A DNA stretch of 64,000 nt from Notospermus geniculatus (Eukaryota > Nemertea > Pilidiophora > Heteronemertea > Lineidae), in contig NMRB01003002.1 of the NCBI GenBank assembly GCA_002633025.1, forward strand, positions 4,004-68,003. The letters run 5' to 3'. Shown here piece after piece: positions 22,660-34,200 of this stretch. Every line of letters starts with the position of its first letter. Within the stretch, counting starts at the first letter, position 1. The position numbers and the translations under genes were made by a program. The notes under the pieces were generated by a model. It searched no databases, was not told where the DNA came from, and worked only from the letters and a program-made list of their open reading frames with translations.

Positions 22660-25600
22660 ATGGTAACAAGAAAAACTTGGACTCAATGCCGATGGTTGGT
22701 CAAAATAGTAGGCCTTTCTCTGGTGATATTCTTGGTCCTGCAATTGCAAGTCACGAAAAATGGGCCACAAGGAGGAGGAGGAGGAGGACAGGGAAGAATA
22801 CATCATGATGGTAGATGTTTTGCGGGTGATATACAAAATAACACCAAGTTAGGCCTATTATTTACAAATCACTTGAGCGGTCTCAAATTTTTGCAAATTT
22901 ATTAACGGTGTAAGGGCCAAATTTTTAAGTACACATTCAATGGCAATGGTACACACATTACCTGTTCAAATCAAGATACTAGGAGCATGGCTGTTTTGAG
23001 ACGGATGTGTACAGTACATAGTTGTAAATTTGAGATCATTCTTGAATGCTTGTAGTCCGTCGATGTGTGCGCAACGGTATTGAGGAAGTGGAAGTGCTGT
23101 CATTTTAGGTCAAAACAATTATTTTTCCAAGGAACAAATATCACGTTGGTGATTCAAACCTAAAAATCTTTTTTTCGCACGCGATTTTACTCATGCATAA
23201 CTAATCGTGTTGACTATTTTTGCAGTTGTTTCGGCAAATAGAAGGGGTGACAGCTTACTTTGTAATCACCCGTCACCCCTTCCATTTACCAGATGAACTG
23301 CGAATGCGACAAGCACCATTAGTTATGCATCAACGACTTCGCGTACGAATAAAATAATTTTGTGTTTGAATCACCAGCGTGAATATCTATTTCATCTTCT
23401 TTTTTTCATTGGAAATCAGTCCGCCATCAGTCACGTGTTCTACTGTCCACCAATCACAGCAAAGGGGATGCAAACTGCACTCCACGAGCAAGCGACAACT
23501 TCCCAGATGACAACATCCCGTTGGACGTGAAAAGAAATGGCGGGGTGGCAATCCATATATTCATAGCTATCTACGCCTTTGGTGCTCTCGCTGTCGTTTG
23601 CAACTACTATTTTCTCTCGGCAATGGAAGCCATTTGCAAGAGTAAGTTAAAAATCTAAGGAGTCATTGTGCATAACTGTCTCCTTTCTCCGGTCTCCACG
23701 CTTTGGTGACGGGTCCCGTGGATACCTGTGCCCTTGGACGTCATAAATGTGGGTATAGTTTCCTTAATTTTTATGCAGTTTTTGGTGTACATGTATTATC
23801 AGATTTTCTCCGTTCCCAGGACTTGGTCTCTCGGAGGACGTAGCAGGAGCGACTTTCATGGCAATAGGTACCTCAGCACCAGAGATTGGAACTGCATTTA
23901 TTGGTAAATCTTAGTAGGCTAAACATACCTTAAGATCATTTGAAAATACATGTGTGCCCAACCAGTACACAAAGTTCTGTCTTTTGCCGATTTCGCATTC
24001 GCATTCGCTTTGCTGTAGAGTGTTCTGAGTTCTTCTTTGTCATGTGCAGGTGTTTTTATTACTGAAAGTAATGTTGGTTTGGACACAGTGGCCGGATCGA
24101 CAGTATTCAACATGTTTTTCATAACATCAATATGTGGACTCTTTGGACTGCATGTAAGTCAATGAAAAATAGCCAAATGTTTCCACCATGCTTAATCCAA
24201 CGCTTTCACACCACCCGCCTTGTCAGCAGTTTCAGCGATAGTTTTTGCGCGAGGCAAAATATGTACTACCAAAAATTTATAAGGCGAGCTTATGAATTTT
24301 TGATACTACCGTATTGACCAGTGAGAACCTTCCTTGCAATTGGTTGCTCAGTATTCAATCAGAATCACACAAACTGCCGCGTTCAGTACCTTGCACACAG
24401 GTGTGGTAGAATCTAATGCCCGCACCCTCCTGATGTCCCCCTGTATTGTTTGTCACAGGATTAAGGGTCTCTCTTGAATCCTATTCAATGGTGCCGCTTT
24501 ACTCCGTATGTATTGTTGAGTGCGGGGTGATGAATTTTTCAGATTGGAAATTTCATGTTGCCTGCAGTTTTCTTCGCCAAACGAAATATTGTCAAGCGGT
24601 TCTGAAAATCATTGTACGTATACGTAACTTACGTGTGCGTCGATGAAAATCATCCCTCGGGTTTTACCCGAGGTTGAGGATGTTGTTCGGTCTGTAACGT
24701 CGGCAAAGTGTTCCGGGCCTCCGCCCCGGCCGAAGGGGAGGTCACCTCGTCAGTAAAGATCGTTTTGTGAATCTGAGATGATGGTACATGTTCTTTCAGC
24801 ATGTGACCATCAGGCGATGGCCAGTTGTAAGAGATCTCGCCTGCTTCGTTGTGGCAGCCATTGTTTTGATTGCCGTCATCATGGATGGTGTGGTGGCCTG
24901 GTATGTACATGTTTGTTTTCTATGCCATAAATAAATATTTTAAAGATACAGTGTATTTTTGATACCATACCTTTCTCCATGACTATGGGTTCGCTGGTAA
25001 TGCAGAAATTGGCCAAGGTTCGTTTGAGCGAAAGAGACTTGCATCTCAAGTTTTTGCTCTCCACTGATCGACGTTCGCATCTCAAGTTTTTGCTCTCCAC
25101 TGATCGCTCGCATCTCAAGTTTTTGCTCTCCACTGATCGCTCGCATCTCAAGTTTTTGCTCTACACTGATCGCTCGCATCTCAAGTTTTTGCTCTCCACT
25201 GATCGCTCGATTGCATTTCAGGTACGAAGGCCTTCTCGTTACTCTTGTCTACGTTGCTTACATAATCATCATGATATTCAGCCAACGCATCCAAAATGGT
25301 TTGGACAGGTGCTCGGAAAGGAGGGGCGCCACAGACGAGGAGACATCGACGCTCCTCCAAACAGGACAAAGCACAAGTAAAATGTATTCCGACGTGGTCG
25401 TTGAGACAACGTTCTCTGGCGAAAACCAGGTGGCCGCTTCAGCCTCCAATTCAGAGAAGCGCCGTTCCAGTGTGAGTCTGTCACGATCGAGTGGTTATAC
25501 GTCCAGCAATGAGCTCGAAGGTTCCTTGGAATTGTCGAAATCGAAGTTCGGACACTCCGTTTTATCGTTAGGGGGTGACGGTAAGTAGGGTATACTAGGG

Positions 25601-27658
25601 AGGTTGAGATCAGCGACTTATCACGGATCCTAGTATGTATACGGATCGTTGTACAGAATTCTATCCGTATACGTATAAGGATCCGTGATAAGTCGTTGAT
25701 CTCAACCTCCCTATTAACTGCAAATGGTACTTTTCACGTTGGGGTCAATTGGATGGTCGTTAAGCAGAATGGAAAAGGCAACACCACCGGACTCTCATAT
25801 CAACTTGCCGATTCTCTCTAAAAGGATGTTGACCAAGAAATTGCGATCGTCCGCATTGGATCACGCCATACCAAATGGAAAGCATTCACCATAAATCGAA
25901 ACCAGCATGAATAAAGGGGAGGCATTAGGATGTTACGAAATGGATTCGAGTTTCGTGCCTACCAAATGCTTCCCGACACTTTGCCCAAACGACTTTGTAG
26001 CTTTGAGTCGGCCGAAACGTTCTTTCTGCATCATATTTCAGACTCGAAACCAGGCTACCAGTCCCAGCTCACATGGCCAACAGGCCGCCTCAACCAAATT
26101 GTCTGGATTCTGTACCTTCCCATCAGCGTCTTGCTTTTCATCACCATCCCAGACTGCAACAGGCCTGGCCGTTGGAAAAGTCTCTACCTTCTTACGTTTT
26201 TCTCATCGGTCGTCTGGGTGTCGGGGCTTTCCTACGTTATGGTTTGGATGGTGGAAATCATCGGTGAGTGACTCTCAGCACTTATACAGTCAGATGAAGA
26301 TGGGAGACGCCAGCCAGGAAAGAACATTTTTCCCAACGTCGACTTGCTTGGACCTGAAAATCCATCATCGCCAAACTCTTGGGTTGGACAGGGGTCGCAG
26401 TATGGACATGGGGCCGACGAGGGTCGACATACAGAAGTGATGTGTCAGATAACCAATTCCTGTACCTTCATTTCTTTCAGGGGAGGTCTTCTTCATTCCG
26501 GAATCAATTATGGGAATAACATTTCTTGCCGTAGGAACAAGTATACCGGATGCCATAGCAAGTCTTATAGCGTGCAGAAGAGGTAAAAACTTGATGTTGC
26601 TGAAGGATCTTTACAATTTTACCGACACTTGAAGGTTTTCGCAGTAAAATTACCTGGTGCATGTACTGCCCAATAGCTGAATGGGCGACATGGTGGAACC
26701 GACTCAGTCGATGTACCACGTGCAGGAAAACCAAAGAAAGAAGCGATGGATCGGCTAATCCCGATTTTTCCCGTTTAAACTGCATTTTTTCACCTGCGAT
26801 GCCTGAAAAGGCCAATATAGTGAAATAAATTGCCGAGATGTTTTGACACGTAGCTTTTGGCATCAACAGCACAAAAAAGGAAAATCATTCGTGTAGGCAT
26901 ACAATGCGCATTTCGTGGAAATGATGTGTGTTGTTTATGTGTGTTTGTAATCCAACATGGCTGCCTAGCGATTTTTGTGACGTCACTCAAAGCCTCTGTC
27001 TATATAATAATGCTGGAAGTCGGCTCAATAAAGTCACACTTAGAAGCTTTGTTTTGCCTCGAAATTCGGCATGGTGATACAGGGTACCGTATCCTGATGC
27101 AACGGGTGGTTGATTTTGCGAAGAGAACTTTGTTGTGGTCGCAATTTTAATTTTTTTAGCAGTGTTGTTCGATTACTTTCTAAATTCTCCCTACTGCACC
27201 CCGTTGGGTGCACGTATTCCACCAGGGCCGGACATTCCATCCTCGGTTGAATCACAATCACCGGTCGCCACGGGTACCTGCTAGTTAGATATAATGAAAG
27301 ATCTTTTAGTGGTAACCAATGTTCTTTTATTTCAGGATACGGTGATATGGCAATCTCCAACATTCTCGGCAGCAATATTTTAGATATAGTCTGCACTGGT
27401 CTACCTTGGTTGATTAAGACAGGTATCGTCGAACCAGGGTCTCTCATCGTGACAGGAACCGCCTCAGTAGTCTTTACCATAATTTCATTACTTTCTAGTA
27501 GCGTGATTGTAATTATAGGTTTCCAAGTGGTCAGATGGACGCTAGACAAAAGAATTGGCATTTCCTACCTGATATTTTACGCAGTTTACCTCGTGATTTC
27601 AATCCTGTATGAACTCAATTTCTTCGGGTTGGTCAATTTGCCATTGTGCCCCGATTGA
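22660..27658 (+). CDS. slc24a5-like: K+-dependent Na+/Ca2+ exchanger, NCKX5-like, copy 2
   Basis: Exons: 22660-22810, 23420-23641, 23820-23903, 24050-24153, 24800-24900, 25222-25580, 26042-26263, 26481-26582, 27336-27658. Each exon has exactly the length of its copy 1 partner (total 1,668 bases, 555 residues), and all splice sites and both alpha repeats are intact. At least five amino-acid replacements separate the copies: Leu17 to Val in the signal-anchor, a Glu to Gly before the Cys in exon 2, Ile to Leu in exon 7, and Glu to Val and Met to Leu in exon 9. None touches the ion-binding acidic residues. Both copies could be functional if they are separate loci. The low divergence also fits two alleles. 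Confidence 0.92.
23147..23375. mobile_element. MITE family TGGTGATTCAAAC, NCKX intron 1, block 2
   Basis: Orthologous to the insertion at 9,761-9,990, with the same orientation and flanks. Confidence 0.85.
25036..25212. repeat. 33-bp minisatellite before NCKX exon 6, copy 2
   Basis: Five units of the same 33-base repeat as at 11,817-11,990, one carrying a three-base insertion (CGACGT). The array runs up to the acceptor at 25,221. Confidence 0.88.
25596..25713. mobile_element. Palindromic MITE TAGGGAGGTTGAG, block 2 only
   Basis: Arms TAGGGAGGTTGAGATCAGCG and complement surround GATCC/GGATC inner arms. Block 1 reads straight through (GTAGGGTTAACTGC at about 12,362). It sits 15 bases past the exon 6 donor without harming it. 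Confidence 0.85.
26997..27284. mobile_element. Unclassified insertion of about 288 bp, block 2 only
   Basis: Block 1 joins AAAGCCTCT directly to ATTAGATATAATG (about 13,685), whereas block 2 has about 288 extra bases. There are no obvious terminal inverted repeats and no poly(A). It could be a deletion from block 1 or a fragment of a longer element. Confidence 0.55.
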
Positions 27659-28060
27659 CGAGACAGAGCAACATTTGATGGGCAGTCGTGTTGCGATTTG
27701 TCACCCGCCTGAATGCCCGGATGTAAACAACTGATTTCATTGGTTGCATTGACACCATTTGCCGCCATCACTGGCCTGTCGCGCTCTGATTTGTTAACAC
27801 GGACCAATTGAAGGTTAAACAGCTGTTTCGGGCAGCTAGTCGAATTTTTAAGAATTTCACGGGTGACTTTTTCAGATTGTTTGAACAGAAATGAAGCCCT
27901 TTTACATGGCTATAAATACCATGATGGTGACCTTTGTGATAAAAACAGGCATAAACGATAAAAAAAATTTTTTGTACTATATTCTGTGATTTTGTTATTG
28001 AAGATTATACATGTACGTTTGATTTTGACCAAAAACTGAAACATTGTCATGCAAACACGT

Positions 28061-28066
28061 TTTATT
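28061..28066 (-). terminator. Candidate poly(A) signal of CYP copy 2
   Basis: Minus-strand AATAAA about 210 bases past the stop, in the same position as in block 1. Confidence 0.5.
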
Positions 28067-28274
28067 GTTAATGACTACAACAATTACGCAAGAATATTTG
28101 TCAAGGGCAATAGATTCTAGTTGAAACATTTCTTTCGGACTTTGCAGAAAGGCACTCGGACTTCGTAGTGTGACTTTTCCCAAGCGCTAAATTTATGATG
28201 CATTTTGTGGCGAGTCCGCCTACATGACTGTATAGACCAAGCTCTGCAGCGAAACAATCTTGCATGCAAAAGTT

Positions 28275-31200
28275 CTAGTTTTCCCTGGGAACGAGCCGCA
28301 CATAGACGCCATTCTGGGGTGCAAAAGTAAGCTGTTCCACCTTCTTTAGTGGGATTTCCGTTTCCTCACAACTCTGGAAGGTGAACTTCTGAAGGATTCT
28401 TGCCAAGGCCATCTTCCCTTCAACCTGGGCGAGCCGCATCCCGACACAGTTTCTCGGACCACTGCCGAAGGCTTGAAAGGCAAGGGAATGACGAGTCGCC
28501 CTTTGCTCTTTTGAAAATCTGCAAAAAATCTCTAACTCTGTAGGCCTCGGTTAGCGAGACATACATTTTTGTTCTGTTCCTCTTCAGGGTCTATAATCAA
28601 AGCAATAGCGACTAATACTAGTATAACGAAGATTTGGCTTCCATATTCTTCGAGCATCTTTAGAAGGTGTGCATAAAAGTATTGAATTATCTTTCGTGGC
28701 ATTCCATTTGGCGGCACTTATTTATTAGTCTCACATTAGAAAATATGGATCGTCACTGAACGATACCGGTAACAAGAAAATATGGAGGTTTAGAAATCAA
28801 ATGATAAACGTAAACTTTACAACAACGTTATTTTTCGCACTACACATTCACCAGTTTTATATTGCATTTTCGGTACAAATATAGGCGACGTTGTCGTTAG
28901 CATTTACGTTTATCGTTTGATTTCTAAACCTCCCTAATGATTTCTAAACCTCCCTAATGATTTCTAAACCTCCCTAATGTTTCTGGGTTGATCAACGACT
29001 TAAGTAGGCCTATGTGAGTTAGAAAGACCGGTAAATGATTGACACAAACCCTGTCCTGAGTTTTCTCCTTCGTCTGAGAAAGTCAGACAAGGGCTAATAC
29101 TTACCGTTCAGGTTCAAAGAGGCTTGCATCGATCGGTCCCCAGACATCAGGGTCAGAGTGGATGGCCTCCACGTTAGCGACGACTGTCATACCCTTCGGT
29201 ATCTTCAGACCACAGACAGTCGTCTCCTCCATGCAGTTACGGGTAACAACACTGAACAAAAAATATAGGGAGAACGATTCCAAGACGTTATCAGTCTTGA
29301 AAATCGGTTAAGATATCAATGATTAGGCCTATGACTATTTCATAGACAGTAGGCCGAAAGATGTACGGATGTCGTGGATTATAATGCACCAAAAAGGAAT
29401 CAACAAAGTTTGATTCCCTTGTGATAACTAAATGGGTTATCAATCTTTTGAAAATCTGACGCATCTGTTAAATGCTGTCGTACCTGACGCCTATCGGGTG
29501 TACCCTCAACACCTCATGGAAGGTCATGTCCAGGTAGGTCAACTGCCTGAGGTCGTCATATGCAACCGGTCTCTGCGGGTAATAAAAGAGTTATCATGGC
29601 GAACTTGGTAAAAGAACTTGTCGTATTTTGGTGTTATCATTTCAGGAGAAGATAATTATTTCATGGCACCATAACACGCCGGCAAAGATTACAAAGTATC
29701 ACCAATACGTTGTGGCATCTCAAGACTTTCCGGCTAAACTCTTGGTGCCATTCGCAAATAAATGTGTGTGCTTAAAGTATAGGCCTGTTTCGATGAGTCG
29801 GTAAGAGTTGTCCTACTTTGTACTCACGTCACCGAGCTGTTCGTCAAGCTCATCCTGAATTCGTCGTTGAACTTCAGGATGTAACGCCAGTTCGTAGGAG
29901 GCGTACGACAGCGCTGTGCTGGTCGTATCAAATCCAGCATTTTGGAACAACCAGAGGTTACCCATCATCTCCTAAAAAATTGTAAATTAAATTTGACACC
30001 TGTTGAGAAAATAGGCCTAGTAATAATGATTTATTCATCGCGCCATCAAAGCAAAGACGGCTTGACGCATCTTGGACGGGTTCCATTTTCTACCTACCCC
30101 AGTAAGGAAAAGCGATCTAAAATGCGGACCGAAATACATGTACTGTCATTATCAATACTTACCTCCTTTGCCATCTTTTTCACTGGTCTGTTACCGTGAA
30201 CAGTTCTTTGGCCGTGTTCAGGGTTAGATGCGTCTGTCTCCTCGTGTGCGATGGTCAGTGTGTTCAAATTATCGACTTCTTCAGCCTCAGCGTCGAGCAT
30301 GTACTGCAGGAAGTCTTGGCGGCACTCCTCGCCTCGTTCCTGAATGAAGGAAACGTTTTTCCAGGTTATACTTGGCCCTTTTGTAAAGCCGGTTTAATAC
30401 AGACTGGCGCGTCCTGCAGGCGTCCGCCAATCAGATTCTTCAGTAGGTGTTTCGGTCCGTGTTACCGCCTGCCTGATTGGTTGAACGCTTTCAGACGTGT
30501 TGCTTACGCGCCAGTCTGTCACCGCCTTAACCGTTAACTCTCGATAGCTGAAGTTAGTGCACAAAATAGGGAGGTTTCGCAAGCGCCCGGTTAGGCCCTA
30601 CGACGATGTTTATTTATTGTGTGGGTATACCCAAACAATAGATAAACGTCGTCGTCGTATGGCCTAACCGGGCGCTTGCGAAACCTCCCTATTTCTGCAT
30701 GTTGTACGCCGTTTAGAGAACAAGCGAATTTTTACCTCATGTTTTGCGATAATCATAAGTCACAACAGTATAAAGGTACACGGCCGCGCAGATTTCACTT
30801 ACCATTGCATCTCTTCTCTCCTTCATGACGGCCTCTAGTCCCTTTCCCAATTCGAAACCCCGAAATTTGATAATACCGAACGTGAAAAGGAACAAGAAAA
30901 ACTTGAAGAAAAGGACGCCAATGCTTGGAAATATAACTGAAACGAAAGGGGATTTAGCTGCTGTAAATATAGCCTGGTGCATGTGGATAGTTGATATGAA
31001 TGCTTGGTTTTTTTAAAACGATTTAGCTATACATGGTGTACATGTAATCTCTATGACGTGGTGTCACGAGTACCGGTAGCCTCTGCAACGAACGCAGGGT
31101 TGGTTGTTTCAGCGGTCTCAGTGTATCTGGTATACTTTAGGAGCCTACTTACCAGTTGACAGCTTTAATGCTTTCCGGTAGAGTGGTTCGCTCCGGAAAT

Positions 31201-34200
31201 CGTGTAGTTTGAACAGTTCTTTCGTGTTGACGAGATATTCATTATCCGGGTCCCTCTGTACCTCCATGTCGAGGCCAAAGGCAGTTGAGCAGATGACCTC
31301 CATTGTTAGGCCCTGATAGACCCTGGAAGAGTCGGAGAAACACGGGAACACACCTCTGTGTGAGGTCATTTGTCAGACCATGGAGGTAGTATTGAGAAAA
31401 CTGAAAAATTCATCGTTTTCATCGCGTCAAAAACAGCACCTCGCAGCATCTCGCACTGAAACGACCACCCGTATATGTTACCTGAACTAATCATCTTTTA
31501 AACTATCATAACGCAATCCTCTTCAAACTTTTCAGATACGAAGAATCTCATTATCATTATCATTATCATGTTTACCTTAAAACGTAGATATCTTTATTGG
31601 AAATTGGTCTTTTTCGATGATTTTTTCACTAAAATACAGCGGAGAGTTTACCAAATTGAGTTGTCTTCGAAATAGCCGGTTATCTAATTCCCAACGTGGA
31701 GAAAAACGCAAGAATATGATTGGGTCGACGCGATATCAATTATAGATGGCGCTGCACTTTGAGAGTTGTGCGGAATTCATGATTGCCTTCAAGGAGCTCA
31801 GCGTGCGTACCGGACAATAGGCGGGAACAAAGGCAAACAATGGGGGCGTGGAATTGTGGTCACAGCGATTAGGGCCGTGCTCGCTCCTTCTCAATACTAC
31901 CTCCATGGTCAGACATGCGATCCGAGAGCCGGAAGGACACGACAGATTCATTGGAAATCGATTGGAAATCGTGTCTGTGTGAAGCCGGACATAAAGTCCC
32001 AGCAATGAGCATACAGGCTCGCAAAGATGACCTCACTGAATTTTCCATCACTCTGCAGTCAGGTTTTGTGGGCAATTAAGTTACCCCGTTCTTGAATACG
32101 CATGCCTACTCACGGCAACACATCGAACGGTTCACCGGCCTTGCTCTTCTCTTCCATTATCTCAACCAATGTATCCAGCGCCTTTGTTAACAGAGGCTGC
32201 ATCTGAATATTAAAGAAGAAACCGGCTTACGCTGTGCACTCAGCGACATCATGGTTAGCGAGACCCATGCTTTTGGTTTTGTTTCCTGACCATGGTTGCA
32301 CTGGTCATGGTATATTGTGCCCACGTATATGGATCACTGCCGCTGGACTTACCGCCTTGAGCTTGTTCGTACTGAACATGGGACTCATGAAGCTTCGGTA
32401 GCGCTTCCACATCTGGCCGCGGGCTAAGAACGTGTTGGACTCCTTCGAATCAGGATCTGGGCCGAACGCGAACGGCTGAAAGGAAGGTGCACGAAAAACA
32501 ACAGGGGTAAATCAAGACCAGTGACCACAACGTTCCGAAATACGGTTGATGAAACCAACTTTGGCATACCTTCCTTGCCATAAAGTGTCGAAAATCCTTG
32601 ATGAAGACGTGTTTGATAATTTCAAGATCTGACGTCACCAAGATCGGACTCAGACCGCCCTCGAAATAGCTAAAAAAACGAAATGATAGCTTGAAAGATC
32701 ACGTGAGGAAGATTATGTGTTGACCTTGAAGTACGTGGAGATCGCGGTCGTCGAAGAAATTGTGTTTTTTTCTTACAGGATCGCCCCAAATAAGCCTTTA
32801 CGGCGTAAAGCATTTCATGTACGCTGAAACAATGGGCCTATATTGACCGTAGAGAAGTGCTTCTTCCAAAACATCACTATAATACAGTAGTCCGAAAGGA
32901 AGCAGTCGACTCAAAAAAGGAGTCAATGAAAAGACGCTGCATGTATTCAATGTACTTTTCGATACTGACCCGAAGGTTTTCCCGTACTCCTTTGTCCATC
33001 TTTTGACAGCTTTCGCAGGTCCCTGGAGTAAAAGGTGTCACAGATATTCGACAAGAATTTTCTAGTTTCATGTACTCGCTTCTCTATTTAACGTCTTCCT
33101 CCTGAAGATTTTGCATCTTTTCAGTGACATGCCCATTGGTGACATTATGTAACTACCTTGCCAATCGTCGTATTGGCAGGAGTAACGCGTAGATTTGTCT
33201 TCGATAGAACACTGTCCTATTCTATATGAATGAATGATTCAATATTGTGTTGAGAACCGTCAGTTCGTGACAATACTTAAAAGGTTACACACACACAGAC
33301 ACACAGAAGCTCAATAGATACTCTAACCTCTTAGATGTAAAACCAGTTCCAAATATTCCAGTCAAGGCCTAGGACCTCCCACTATTTATGATCTTTTTGA
33401 GGGTATTGTGTTTTGGGCAGTGATCACCAGGTCGTGACACACTCAGTTCGCCATGTAATAGTGTGAGTTGAGGATCACTGATGTAATGCGTGCCAGCCGT
33501 CTCCTGCACCCCATTGTGTGTCATTGGTAATTGTACAGCTTGGTGACGTAAGATGTACCATCACAACTGTGGTCAGTTTCTTCAAATTTCTTGCATCAGG
33601 AACCCCATTTTCCTATAAAAGAGCCACGTCAACCCAAACAATATGTCTTGAATGAGCAAGCAGAAGTTCATGACTTGGCCAACACAATATCTGGCCAATC
33701 AGAGAGCAATGCATGTTCCCTTCTCACTGCATAATAATTGGAGGCGGTCTTGAACCAAGTTAATGAACCGGTCTTACATCTAAAGCGGGGAATCCACCAT
33801 TGATTTTCTAGCTGATTTTGCGTTGCGACTCGCTTTGCAACTGGGTTGCGTTCCCGGGTTGCGTTGCAACTGGGCACTCGATCGCCGTAGTGGACCAGCT
33901 AGACGTGATTTCCGCCAATGGAAAAGATGTGCTCAATTTCAGTCGGCAATCGGTCGGCGACCGGTGTCAGTTCCTTGTGTTCGTATTCAGTCGCGAGTCG
34001 CAGGTTGCAAAGCAAGTCGCAACGCAGAAAATCAGCAGTGGATTCCTAGCTTAAGAGGTTAGGGTATCATAATGCAATAACACCAATGGTATAGGGCCTA
34101 TACATATCATCGGAACAATCAAATATCAAGGTCATGTGATTAAGGGGTGTGTTACGGCGTCGTGTTACCGAACGACAAAACATAGCTGGAGGTGAGAGAA

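Noticed and set aside
28784-28977. Possible CRISPR-like or satellite array from the triple repeat
   Set aside because: Only three 20-bp units without spacers, identical to a transposon end, in a eukaryotic intron.
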